Assembly (NCBI GenBank): GCA_963699215.1
Contig: OY969422.1
Location: forward strand, 1,054,001 to 1,118,000
Reading direction: 5' to 3'
Source of the DNA: VRUE01 sp963699215
Lineage (GTDB): Bacteria > Actinomycetota > Thermoleophilia > Solirubrobacterales > 70-9
Length of the DNA stretch: 64,000 nt
Below, in pieces: positions 41,444 to 50,145 of this stretch. Both the position numbers and the translations under genes were made by a program. Numbering within the stretch: the stretch's first letter is position 1; each line of letters opens with the position of its first letter. Under the pieces are notes generated by a model. The model saw only the letters and a list, made by a program, of their open reading frames with translations. It searched no databases and was not told the DNA's origin.

Positions 41444-43006
41444 ATGCTCACCGTCCAGAGCCTGCTCGACGAGGTCGGCCTCGACTTGGCGGCCGGCACT
41501 CGCGCAGCCGAGGCGCCGGTGCGCTGGATCCACATCTCCGAGCTGGCCGACCCGACCCCGTGGCTCTCCGGCGGCGAGCTGATGCTGACCACCGGCATCC
41601 CCCTCGACAGCGCCGCCAAGCAGCGCACATATATCCGCCTGCTCGCTGAGCACAACCTCGCCGGACTGGGCTTCGGCACTGGCTTCAACCACAAGAAACT
41701 GCCGAAAGCGCTGCTCGAGGAGGCGAAGAAACGCGACTTCCCGCTCTTCGAGGTGCCCTACTCGACTCCGTTCATCGCGATCACCGAGAAGGCCTTCGCC
41801 CGTCTCGTCAACGAGCAGTACGAGGTCCTCCAGCGCGGCATCGCGGTACAGCGCCGGCTCGAGCGGCTGGTGCTGGAAGAGCGCGGCCTGGAGGAGATCG
41901 TGGCGACGATCGCCTCCGCCGTCGGCGGCACGGTGGCGATCCTCAACGGCCGCGGCGAGCGCCTGGCCGGGCGCGGTTTCCGCCGCCAGCTCTCCGCCGA
42001 GGCGGTCAACGCGATCCGCGACGAAGCGCTCGCCCACACCGCCGACGGGCACCCCTTCGTCCCCACGCATCCATCTGTGGCGGGCCGGGCTCTAGCCCAC
42101 CCGGTGATCTCACCCGGTGGGGGCCCGCCCCAGGCCTGGGTGGTGATCGTCCGCGACTCGGGCGGGCTGGGCGACTTCGAGCGGCTGATCCTGCAACAGG
42201 CGGTCGCCGTCGTCGCGCTCGAGCTGATGCGCCGTCGCGTCGCCCGCGAGACCGAGCGCCGCCTCGCCGGCGACGTCCTCGCCGGCGCCCTGGGCGGGCG
42301 CCTCGATCCCTCCGAGTTGCGCCGCCGCCTCGAGCCCTTCGGCATCGGCGACGAGGCAGCCGTCCTCGTCTTCGACCTCGACGATCCGGCCGCCGCCGAG
42401 CCGGCGCTGGAGCGGGCGCTCGCCGCGGACGCCTGCCCGGCGGTCGTCGCCCCGCACTCCAGCGGCAGCCGCGAGCTGCTCTGCGCCGTCGTCGACGCCG
42501 CCGATCGCGACCCTGTCGACCTCGCCTCGGAAGCGCGACGGGCACTGGTCAAAGAGCGCGGCTCGGTACGCGCCGCGGCCAGCCGCCCGGCACCGCCGGA
42601 GGAGCTGCGCCACTCCTTCCACGAGGCCCGCTGCGCTCTGGAGGCGACCGCATTCTCGGAGAACGGCAGCGAGCCCGAAGTGGCGTCCTGGCGCGACCTC
42701 GGCGCCTTCACCCTGCTGCTCTCGATCCAGGACGACGAGGCGCTGACGCTCTACTGCGACAGCGTCCTCGGCCCGATCGAGTCCGGCGACGAGGAGTACG
42801 GCGGCGAGCTGCTGCGCTCGCTGGAGGCCTTCATCGAGCAGAACGGCCAGTGGGAGCGGGCCGCCCGCGAGGTCTACTGCCACCGCCACACGCTGCGCTA
42901 CCGGATGCGCAAGGTCGAAGAGCTGACCGGCCGCGACCTCTCCCGCGCCCACGACCGGATCGAGTTCTGGCTGGCGCTGCGGGCGCGCGAGCTGGTGGGA
43001 GTGTGA
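41444..43006 (+). CDS. PucR-family transcriptional regulator
   Basis: The product is 520 aa. The N-terminal PucR domain (about 1-125; MLTVQSLLDEVGLDLAAGTR, PTPWLSGGELMLTTGIPLDS) is followed by a middle ligand-sensing region and the C-terminal PucR helix-turn-helix (LEAFIEQNGQWERAAREVYC, HRHTLRYRMRKVEELTGRDL). PucR proteins regulate nitrogen and amine use, for example purine catabolism and GABA genes in Gram-positives. Lying eight bases after the aminotransferase stop, it is the obvious regulator of the divergent amine-import and breakdown operons. Confidence 0.9.
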   Translation: MLTVQSLLDEVGLDLAAGTRAAEAPVRWIHISELADPTPWLSGGELMLTTGIPLDSAAKQRTYIRLLAEHNLAGLGFGTGFNHKKLPKALLEEAKKRDFPLFEVPYSTPFIAITEKAFARLVNEQYEVLQRGIAVQRRLERLVLEERGLEEIVATIASAVGGTVAILNGRGERLAGRGFRRQLSAEAVNAIRDEALAHTADGHPFVPTHPSVAGRALAHPVISPGGGPPQAWVVIVRDSGGLGDFERLILQQAVAVVALELMRRRVARETERRLAGDVLAGALGGRLDPSELRRRLEPFGIGDEAAVLVFDLDDPAAAEPALERALAADACPAVVAPHSSGSRELLCAVVDAADRDPVDLASEARRALVKERGSVRAAASRPAPPEELRHSFHEARCALEATAFSENGSEPEVASWRDLGAFTLLLSIQDDEALTLYCDSVLGPIESGDEEYGGELLRSLEAFIEQNGQWERAAREVYCHRHTLRYRMRKVEELTGRDLSRAHDRIEFWLALRARELVGV

Positions 43007-43013
43007 GCCGGCG

Positions 43014-44232
43014 ATGATCGTCGGCGTCCCCAAGGAGATCAAGCCGGACGAGTACCGCGTCGCGATCACCCCGGCCGGGGTGCGGGAGATGGTCGAGCAC
43101 GGCCACCTGGTGCTGGTCGAGGCCGGTGCCGGCGCGGGCAGCGCGATCTCCGATGCCGAATTCGAGTTACAGGGGGCTCGCGTCGTCCCCAGCGCGGCCG
43201 ACCGTCTTCGCCGAGGCCGGGATGGTGCTCAAGGTGAAGGAGCCGCAGGCGCCGGAGATCGAGATGCTGCGGCGCGGCCAGCTCCTCTTCACCTACCTCC
43301 ACCTCGCGCCCGATCCGGAGCAGACGCGCGGCCTCTGCGGCTCGGGCGCCACCTGCGTCGCCTACGAGACGGTCGAGGACGCGCACGGGCGGCTGCCGCT
43401 GCTGGCGCCGATGAGCGAGATCGCCGGCAAGATCGCGACCCAGGCCGGCGCCTTCATGCTGGAGAAGCCGCTCGGTGGGCGGGGCATCCTGCTCGGCGGC
43501 GTGCCCGGCGTCGCGGCGGCGAACGTGATGGTGATCGGCGGCGGCGTGGTCGGCATGAACGCCGCCACGGTCGCGATCGGCATGCAGGCCGACGTCTTCG
43601 TCTACGACAAGTCGGTCGACCGTCTGCGCGATCTCGACGTCGCCTTCTCCGGCGCCTGCTCGACCGTCTACTCGACCACCCTCGCGGTCGAGGAGATGCT
43701 GCCCCGGGCGGATCTTGTGATCGGCGCCGTGCTCGTCCACGGCGCCCGCGCCCCCTATGTGGTGCGGCGCGAGCAGCTGGCGCTGATGAAGCCCGGCGCG
43801 GTGCTGGTCGACGTCGCGATCGACCAGGGCGGCTGCTTCGAGACCTCGCACCCGACCACCCACCACGACCCGACCTTCGAGGTCGACGGGATCACCCACT
43901 ACTGCGTCGCCAACATGCCCGGCGCGGTCCCGATCACCGCCACCCACGCGCTCACCAACGCCACCCTCCCCTACGCGATCGCCCTCGCCGACCGCGGCGT
44001 CGAGGGGGCGATCCGGCGCGACCCGGGCCTGCGGCCCGGAGTCAACGTGGCTGCCGGCCAAGTGATCCACCCGGCGGTCGCCGAGGCGGTCGGGATGCCG
44101 AGCGTCCCCTTGGAGGAGGCTTTGGATGTCGACTCCAGCCCATCGCGTGGTTCTTCGGTCACGAATGGCTTGACCAGGGAACCGCGCGACGACGGGGCGG
44201 GGACTGCAACCCGCAAAACGGAGGTGAAGTGA
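43014..44232 (+). pseudogene. ald: Alanine dehydrogenase, broken by a +1 frameshift
   Basis: The first ~60 codons (MIVGVPKEIKPDEYRVAITP, LVEAGAGAGSAISDAEFELQ) lie in one frame. From about 43198 the protein continues one frame over (TVFAEAGMVLKVKEPQAPEI, LLFTYLHLAPDPEQTRGLCG), with the NAD fold VMVIGGGVVGMNAATVAIGM. One extra base in GCGGCCGACCGTC near 43195 explains the break; without it the protein is full length. Ald interconverts L-alanine and pyruvate/NH3 using NAD, which would recycle the alanine made by the aminotransferase. An unusual 35-residue tail follows the expected end PLEEAL. Probably functional in the cell if the shift is a consensus error. Confidence 0.85.
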
Positions 44233-45674
44233 TGGCGACGGCGGCAAAGACCAGGCTGAAGAACTTCATCGGCGGCAAGGCGGTCGAGCCGGCCGAGGGT
44301 GGGATGGAGGACGTGCTCAACCCGGCGACCGGCGAGGCGATCGCCGAGGCGCCGCTCTCGACCAAGGCCGACGTCGACGCCGCCGTCGCCGCGGCCAAGG
44401 GCGCCTTCGAGGGCTGGGCGGCGACGCCGCCGGGCGAACGGGCGCGGGCGCTGCTGCGGATCGCCGACCTGGTCGAGGAGAAGGGAGACGAGATCGCCGA
44501 CCTCGAAGCGGCCGATGCCGGCAAGCCGCGCAGCGCCGTGCTCGAGGACGAAGTCCCGGTGATGGCCGATCAGCTGCGCTTCTTCGCCGGCGCCGCTCGC
44601 TGCATGGAGGGCCGCGCCGCGGGCGAGTACATGGAGGGCCACACCTCCTTCATCCGCCGCGAGCCGGTCGGCGTGGTCGGCCAGATCACGCCCTGGAACT
44701 ACCCGCTGATGATGGCGATCTGGAAGATCGGCCCGGCGCTCGGCGCCGGCAACACGGTCGTCCTCAAGCCAGCCGAGACCACGCCGCTCACCACGCTGCT
44801 CTTCGCCGAGTGGTGCGCCGACCTGCTGCCGCCCGGGGTCCTCAACGTCATCGGCGGCCACGGCGAGCCGACCGGGGTCGAGCTGGTCAACCACCCCGAC
44901 GTCGAGATGGTCTGCCTGACCGGCTCGCCGCCGACCGGCAAGGGGATCGCCAAGGCGGCTGCCGACACGCTCAAGCGCGTTCACCTGGAGCTCGGTGGCA
45001 AGGCGCCGGTGATCGTCTTCGACGACGTCGAGATGGAGACCGCGCTGGAGACGATCGCCGGCACCGGCTACTACAACGCCGGCCAGGACTGCACTGCGGC
45101 GACCCGCGTGCTCGCCTCGAAAGGGGTCTACGACGACGTCGTCAACGGCCTCGCCGGCGAAGCGAAAGGCTTGGTGCTCGGCGACACGATGTCCGCCGAC
45201 ACCACCCTCGGTCCGCTCAACTCCCAGCGACAGCGCGAGCGGGTCGAGGGCTTCCTCGAGCGCAGGCCCGGCAACGCCGAGGTCGTCACCGGGGGCGCCG
45301 AGCCCGACCTGCCCGGCTACTTCCTCGAGCCGGCGGTGGTCGCCGGGCTCGAGCAGAGCGACGAGATGATCCAGGATGAGATCTTCGGCCCGGTGATCAC
45401 CGTGCAGCCCTTCACCGACGAGGCGAAGGCGATCGAGTGGGCAAACGGCACCCGCTACGGCCTCGCCTCCTCGGTCTGGACGCGGGACGTCGGCCGCGCC
45501 ATGCGCGTCGCCAACGCCCTGCGCTTCGGCTGCGTCTGGATCAACGACCACATCCCGCTCGTCTCCGAGATGCCCCACGGCGGTTACAAGGAGTCCGGCT
45601 ACGGCAAGGACCTGTCCGTCTACGCGCTCGAGGACTACACCGAGATCAAGCACGTGATGATCAATCTGGACTGA
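44232..45674 (+). CDS. NAD-dependent aldehyde dehydrogenase (aminobutyraldehyde/betaine-aldehyde type)
   Basis: The product is 480 aa. GGAGGTGAAGTG lies before its ATG, which overlaps the ald stop by one base. Landmarks: GVVGQITPWNYPLMMAIWKI, LELGGKAPVIVFDDVEMETA with the catalytic Glu, NAGQDCTAATRVLASKGVYD with the catalytic Cys, and WINDHIPLVSEMPHGGYKES, typical of gamma-aminobutyraldehyde and betaine aldehyde dehydrogenases. It would oxidise 4-aminobutanal to GABA, or a similar semialdehyde, in line with the locus. Confidence 0.9.
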   Translation: MATAAKTRLKNFIGGKAVEPAEGGMEDVLNPATGEAIAEAPLSTKADVDAAVAAAKGAFEGWAATPPGERARALLRIADLVEEKGDEIADLEAADAGKPRSAVLEDEVPVMADQLRFFAGAARCMEGRAAGEYMEGHTSFIRREPVGVVGQITPWNYPLMMAIWKIGPALGAGNTVVLKPAETTPLTTLLFAEWCADLLPPGVLNVIGGHGEPTGVELVNHPDVEMVCLTGSPPTGKGIAKAAADTLKRVHLELGGKAPVIVFDDVEMETALETIAGTGYYNAGQDCTAATRVLASKGVYDDVVNGLAGEAKGLVLGDTMSADTTLGPLNSQRQRERVEGFLERRPGNAEVVTGGAEPDLPGYFLEPAVVAGLEQSDEMIQDEIFGPVITVQPFTDEAKAIEWANGTRYGLASSVWTRDVGRAMRVANALRFGCVWINDHIPLVSEMPHGGYKESGYGKDLSVYALEDYTEIKHVMINLD

Positions 45675-45743
45675 GGGTCATCTGCACAGAGATTTTGCAT
45701 TTCTGTGACCCACATGTGACATTTTGTCTGAGACAATGGCAGG

Positions 45744-46154
45744 ATGGAGGCCATGAGGGAGAGCTGGACCGACGACCGCCTCGACTACCTGAACCAGAAG
45801 GTCGAGGATGGCTTCAAGCATGCCGACGAGCGCGCCGGTCGGTTCGAAAAGCACGTCGACGAGCGTTTCGACCGGTTCGAAAGGCAGGTAGTCGAACGCT
45901 TGGACCACGCTGACAGGCGCGTGGACGAACGCTTTCAGCTTGTCGATGAACGCTTCGAGCTCGTCGCCGACCGCCTCGACGAAGGGAATCGCCGCTCCGG
46001 TGAGCTAGAGCAGCGAATGGCTCGCGTGGAGTCTCAAATGGACAAGCTCAACCAGAACTTCGTCGACCTGGCCAAGTCGCTCGCCTTTTCGAATCGCGCG
46101 TTGATTGTCACTCTGGCCATCGGCTTTCTCACCCTCTTCATGACCCAGTCCTAG
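45744..46154 (+). CDS. Coiled-coil protein with C-terminal membrane anchor
   Basis: The product is 136 aa. Residues 10-110 are a charged helical coiled coil with repeating short units (HVDERFDRFERQ, RVDERFQLVDERFELV, VADRLDEGNRRSGELEQRM). The end, ALIVTLAIGFLTLFM, is one membrane helix. No enzyme motif. The design resembles tail-anchored DUF1640-like or phage-type coiled-coil proteins of unknown role. It stands alone, 69 bases after the dehydrogenase operon, in a locally AT-richer gap. Confidence 0.7.
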   Translation: MEAMRESWTDDRLDYLNQKVEDGFKHADERAGRFEKHVDERFDRFERQVVERLDHADRRVDERFQLVDERFELVADRLDEGNRRSGELEQRMARVESQMDKLNQNFVDLAKSLAFSNRALIVTLAIGFLTLFMTQS

Positions 46155-46186
46155 GCACGTCCGCCGCACCCCGGTACCCTGCTCCG

Positions 46187-47947
46187 GTGAGGACTACGGG
46201 CAGGGGATTCGCACTCGCCGGCGCGGCGATCCTGGCGGCGCTCGTCTTCATCGCCGCGGCGCCGGTCGAGGAGGAAGAGCCGCCGCGCTGTCATGGGCGG
46301 CAGGCGGAGATCGTCGGCACCGACGGGGACGACGATCTGCACGGCACGCCGGAACGCGACGTGATCTGGGGCGGCCCCGGGGACGACGTGCTTGCCAGCA
46401 GCCTCGGCAACGACCTCGTCTGCGGCGGTGGCGGCGGCGACCTGATCCACGGCGGCCGCGGCAACGACGAGGTCGACGGCGGCGCCGGCACCGACCGGGC
46501 GATCGGCGACCTCGGCGACGACAAGGTCGTCGGCGGCACCGGCGACGCCGACGAGGTAGCCGGCAGCCTCGGCATCGACACGATCAGCGGCGGCCCCGGC
46601 GACTTCGACCTCGTCCACGGCGACTACGGCTACGACCGCATGGACGGTGGGCCTGGCAGCGGCGACATCGCCTCCTTCGCGACCAAGGTCGCCGGCGGCA
46701 AGGGCAGCGGGGTATGGGTCTCGCTCGCCAGGCACAAGGCCCGCGGCGACGGCCACGACCGCCTCTTCCGCCTCGAGGACATCGAAGGCTCGGCCTTCCG
46801 CGACACGCTGATCGGCAGCAAGAGCGCCAACCGCATCAATGGCGGGCCGGGCGACGACACGCTGCGTGGCGGGGGAGGGGCCGACGAGCTGGTCGGCGGC
46901 CAGGGCAGCGACGGCTGCACCGGCGCCAAGGGCCGCACAGTCTCGTGCGGCAAGGAAGCTCCGCCGAAAGCCTCCGCCTACATCCAGCTCGATCGCGCCA
47001 AAGGCAGCGGCGGCGGCCTGCAGATCGTCGGCGGCGGCGGACCCGACGACTTCACCGTCGCCTTCGACGAGGCGTCGCAGGTCTTCGGCATCGCCGCCGC
47101 CAAAGGCGTCGCGATCGGCCCCGGCTGCGTCCGCGCGCCCGCCGATCCCAAGCGGATCTCCTGTGCCGCCGACGGCCCGGCGCGCTGGGTGATGGCCGAC
47201 CTCGGCCCCGGCGATGACAGCTTCCGCGTCGAAGGCTCGCTCGAGACGGCCTCCAACGTCCGCATCGCCGGGGGGTTCGGCAACGACACGATCCGGGGGG
47301 GTCCCGAGGACGACCTGCTCGAGTCCGGCCCCGGCGCGGACCGCCTCTACGGCGCCGACGGCGCCGACGGCCTAGTCGGCGGCCTGCCGGGCCCGACCTT
47401 CCTCTACGGCGAAGGCGACGGCGACCTGATTGCGGCTGGCGGCGGCTGCGCCGGCGGCGCGATCGTCGGCGGCGAAGGGCGCGACGACGCCTCCTTCGCC
47501 GAGACCCAGGCCCACCCCGGCATCCTCTACATCTCCTTCCCCCAGGACAAAGCCTGGATCGACGTGCTGATGGGCAGGGGCTGCAAGCCGGTCCGCCTCG
47601 ACGACTCGAACGAGGACATGGAGGGCTCCTTCGACTACGACGTGCTGATCGGCGACAGCGGCAAAAACGCCCTGCTCGGCCAGCCCGGCAAGGACGAGCT
47701 CTACGGCAACGGCGGCGACGACATCATCGACGCGCGCGACGGCGTGCGCGACTTCGTCATCCAGTGCGGCCGCGGCACCTACGTCCGCCCCCCACGCGAC
47801 CCGAAAGCCAAAGGCCCGGCACCGGAGCCGATCCTGCGCGGCACCTCGGCCGGCCGTGCCCTCACCGACTCCTTCGATCCGGGCCCGGGGCTGTGCACGG
47901 ACGTCGTGATCGGCGAGCCGGTGGCCGGCCTCAACAACGGCGGCTGA
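46187..47947 (+). CDS. Secreted calcium-binding-repeat (RTX/hemolysin-type) protein
   Basis: The product is 586 aa from a GTG. A signal peptide (GFALAGAAILAALVFIAAAP) precedes many nonapeptide-like repeats G-G-x-G-x-D: IWGGPGDDVL, CGGGGGDLIHGGRGNDEVDG, GDLGDDKVVGG, INGGPGDDTLRGGGGADELV and, near the end, LYGNGGDDIIDARDG. Such repeats form a parallel beta-roll that binds Ca2+. There is no catalytic domain I recognise between repeats. No type I exporter is in the window, and a Sec signal is used instead, so it is probably a surface or matrix protein and not a toxin. Confidence 0.82.
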   Translation: MRTTGRGFALAGAAILAALVFIAAAPVEEEEPPRCHGRQAEIVGTDGDDDLHGTPERDVIWGGPGDDVLASSLGNDLVCGGGGGDLIHGGRGNDEVDGGAGTDRAIGDLGDDKVVGGTGDADEVAGSLGIDTISGGPGDFDLVHGDYGYDRMDGGPGSGDIASFATKVAGGKGSGVWVSLARHKARGDGHDRLFRLEDIEGSAFRDTLIGSKSANRINGGPGDDTLRGGGGADELVGGQGSDGCTGAKGRTVSCGKEAPPKASAYIQLDRAKGSGGGLQIVGGGGPDDFTVAFDEASQVFGIAAAKGVAIGPGCVRAPADPKRISCAADGPARWVMADLGPGDDSFRVEGSLETASNVRIAGGFGNDTIRGGPEDDLLESGPGADRLYGADGADGLVGGLPGPTFLYGEGDGDLIAAGGGCAGGAIVGGEGRDDASFAETQAHPGILYISFPQDKAWIDVLMGRGCKPVRLDDSNEDMEGSFDYDVLIGDSGKNALLGQPGKDELYGNGGDDIIDARDGVRDFVIQCGRGTYVRPPRDPKAKGPAPEPILRGTSAGRALTDSFDPGPGLCTDVVIGEPVAGLNNGG

Positions 47948-47954
47948 AGCCGCC

Positions 47955-48434
47955 TCAGCCGAGCGGCCGGTACTCGCCGTTGTGGAAGACGAGCGGATCG
48001 CCCGACTCGGCTTCCAGGGCGGTCACCGCGCCGGTGACGATGACGTGGTCGCCGCCGGCGATCACATCGCGCAGGTCGCAGGCGACGAAGACCAGGGCGT
48101 CGTCGATCGCGGGGATGCCGTCGCGGCCGCTCCAGGCGACCCCGTCCCACTTGTCCGCCACCGGCGCCTTGGTGGCGAAGGCGCGGGCGATCGACTCCTG
48201 GCCGGCGTGCAGCACGCTGACCCCGAAGCGGTTGGCGGCCTGCACGGCCAGCAGCGTGCGCGAGCCGCGGTCGAGGCAAGCCAGCATCAGCATCGGCTCG
48301 ATCGAGAGCGAGCAGACCGCGTTGGCCGTCGCTCCCGCCGGCCCGCCGGGTCCGGCGGCGCTGACGACGGTGACCCCGGTGGGGAGCGCCCCCATCGCGG
48401 CACGGAAGCTGGCGGGGTCGGGCGGACTCATCAT
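47955..48434 (-). CDS. Flavin reductase-domain protein
   Basis: The product is 159 aa. The FMN-binding split-barrel pattern is clear: FRAAMGALPTGVTVVSAAGP, GATANAVCSLSIEPMLMLAC, RSGDRxx-type loops replaced by LDRGSRTLLAVQAANRFGVS, and GDHVIVTGAVTALEAESGDP. Members reduce FMN/FAD with NAD(P)H to supply two-component monooxygenases. No cognate monooxygenase is adjacent. Convergent with the Ca-binding-repeat gene (seven bases between stops) and divergent from the cytochrome c gene. Confidence 0.87.
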   Translation of the reverse strand: MMSPPDPASFRAAMGALPTGVTVVSAAGPGGPAGATANAVCSLSIEPMLMLACLDRGSRTLLAVQAANRFGVSVLHAGQESIARAFATKAPVADKWDGVAWSGRDGIPAIDDALVFVACDLRDVIAGGDHVIVTGAVTALEAESGDPLVFHNGEYRPLG

Positions 48435-48462
48435 CTACGCCAGACAATATGATCCCGGCCGC

Positions 48463-48861
48463 GTGCGACCTGTGTCCGCCATAGCTCTGGCCATCGTGGC
48501 CGCCCTCGCCCTCGCCGCCTGCGGCTTCGGCGAGGAGGGCATCTCGGTCTCCGAAGACGACCCCAACTACAACGGGGCCGTCCTCTTCGCGACCCACTGC
48601 AGCGGCTGCCACACGCTCAGCGCCGCCGGCACGCAGGGGACGGGGAACCGAAGCGTGCGTACGCAGGGGCCGAACCTCGACCAGCGAACCGAGACCTACG
48701 ACGATGCTCTCTTCGCGATCCAGAACGGCGGCTTCTCCGGGGCGATCATGCCGCAGAACATCGTGGTCGGCGACGAGGCCGAGGCGCTGGCCCGCTTCGT
48801 CGCCGAGTACGCGGGCAGCGAAGCCGAAGAAACGCCCCGCCCCGGCAACTCCTCCCCCTAG
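48463..48861 (+). CDS. Class I cytochrome c lipoprotein
   Basis: The product is 132 aa from GTG 48463, with GTG 48472 possible. A signal sequence with lipobox ALALAACGFG predicts lipid anchoring. The heme motif is FATHCSGCHTLSAAG and the distal Met ligand lies in GAIMPQNIVVGDEAEALARF. It looks like a small electron-carrier cytochrome of the c6/CoxB-like type. The tail is Pro/Glu-rich. No oxidase genes are adjacent. Confidence 0.85.
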   Translation: MRPVSAIALAIVAALALAACGFGEEGISVSEDDPNYNGAVLFATHCSGCHTLSAAGTQGTGNRSVRTQGPNLDQRTETYDDALFAIQNGGFSGAIMPQNIVVGDEAEALARFVAEYAGSEAEETPRPGNSSP

Positions 48862-48873
48862 CGGGATCCTTCG

Positions 48874-50145
48874 ATGCTCGACCTGAAGCTGATCCGCTCC
48901 GACCCCGAGCGGATCAAGGCGGCGTTGGCGCGCCGCGGCGCCGCCGACGAAGTCGACGCGCTGCTGGCGCTCGACACGCGCCGCCGCGAGCTGCTCCCCG
49001 AGATCGAGGGCGCCCAGGCCGAGCGCAAGGCGCTCTCCAAGCAGATCGGCGAGGCGAAGCAGCGCGGCGAGGAGGCCGGCGCGGAGATGGAGGCGGTGGG
49101 GGCGCTGAAGGAGCGGATCGAGGCTGGCAGGGCCGAGCTGGAGAAGATCGAGGCCGAGCTGGAGCGCGTCGCGGCGGCGCTGCCCAACCTGCCGGACCCC
49201 GATGCGCCCGACGGGATGACCGAGGAGGACGCCGTCGTCCTGCGCGAGGTGGGCGAGCGTCCGAGCTTCGACTTCGAGCCCCGCGACCACCTCGAGATCG
49301 GCACCAACTTGGGCCTGATCGACATGGAGTCGGCGGCGCGCCTCTCCGGCTCGCGCTTCGCCTACCTGAAGGGCGACCTGGTGCTGCTCGAGCTGGCGCT
49401 CGTCCGCTTCGCGATCGAGCTCGTCCGCGGCGAGGGCCACGAGCCGGTCGTGCCGCCGGTCCTCGTCCGCGAGGAGGCGCTCTACGGGACCGGCTTCCTG
49501 CCCGGCGACCGCGACCAGATCTACGAGGTGCCGAAGGACGAGCTCTTCCTCGTCGGCACCTCGGAGGTCTCGCTCGCCGCGCTGCACGCCGACCAGATCC
49601 TCGAGGCCGAGCAGCTGCCGCTGCGCTACGCCGGCTTCTCCCCCTGCTTCCGCCGCGAGGCCGGCGCGGCCGGCCGCGACACGCGCGGGATCTTCCGCGT
49701 CCACCAGTTCGACAAGGTCGAGATGTTCTCGTTCGTCGAGCCGTCCGAGTCAGCTGCCGAGCACGAGCGCCTGCTGGCGATCGAGGAGCGCATCCTGACC
49801 GCGCTGGAGATTCCCTACCGGGTCGTCAACGTCGCCGTCGGCGATCTCGGCGCCCCGGCGGCCAAGAAGTACGACTGCGAGGCGTGGATCCCGAGCCAGA
49901 GCCGCTACCGAGAGCTGACCTCCTGCTCGAATACGACGGATTATCAGGCGCGGCGCCTCAATTGTCGGTACCGACCTGCCGATAACGAAGCACTTCAGGC
50001 AGTCCACACCCTGAACGGCACGGCTGTAGCCGTAGGACGCACGATGATCGCACTGATTGAGAACCGGCAGGATCGGGAAGGCAGTTTCACGCTACCTAAT
50101 ATTTTGCATTCGTATGGTGCCCCTGAGAGGATCGACCGTCGATGA
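48874..50145 (+). CDS. serS: Seryl-tRNA synthetase
   Basis: The product is 423 aa, normal length. The N-terminal long coiled-coil arm (residues ~30-105) binds tRNA-Ser. The catalytic core has motif 2 FSPCFRREAGAAGRDTRGIF and FRVHQFDKVEMF, and motif 3 NGTAVAVGRTMIALIENRQD. It charges tRNA-Ser with serine. From about 49931 to the stop the codons change abruptly to A/T-ending ones (AAT, TAT, TGT, CTT, GTA, TTG, CAT) although the protein remains a normal SerRS. Overlaps the downstream regulator by four bases (ATGA). Confidence 0.96.
   Translation: MLDLKLIRSDPERIKAALARRGAADEVDALLALDTRRRELLPEIEGAQAERKALSKQIGEAKQRGEEAGAEMEAVGALKERIEAGRAELEKIEAELERVAAALPNLPDPDAPDGMTEEDAVVLREVGERPSFDFEPRDHLEIGTNLGLIDMESAARLSGSRFAYLKGDLVLLELALVRFAIELVRGEGHEPVVPPVLVREEALYGTGFLPGDRDQIYEVPKDELFLVGTSEVSLAALHADQILEAEQLPLRYAGFSPCFRREAGAAGRDTRGIFRVHQFDKVEMFSFVEPSESAAEHERLLAIEERILTALEIPYRVVNVAVGDLGAPAAKKYDCEAWIPSQSRYRELTSCSNTTDYQARRLNCRYRPADNEALQAVHTLNGTAVAVGRTMIALIENRQDREGSFTLPNILHSYGAPERIDRR

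Noticed and set aside
43014..45674. An 886-codon frame that seems to fuse Ald to the aldehyde dehydrogenase
   Set aside because: Between ~43200 and 44230 it is an Arg-rich out-of-frame reading of ald. It joins only because of the +1 shift; the true genes overlap by one base.
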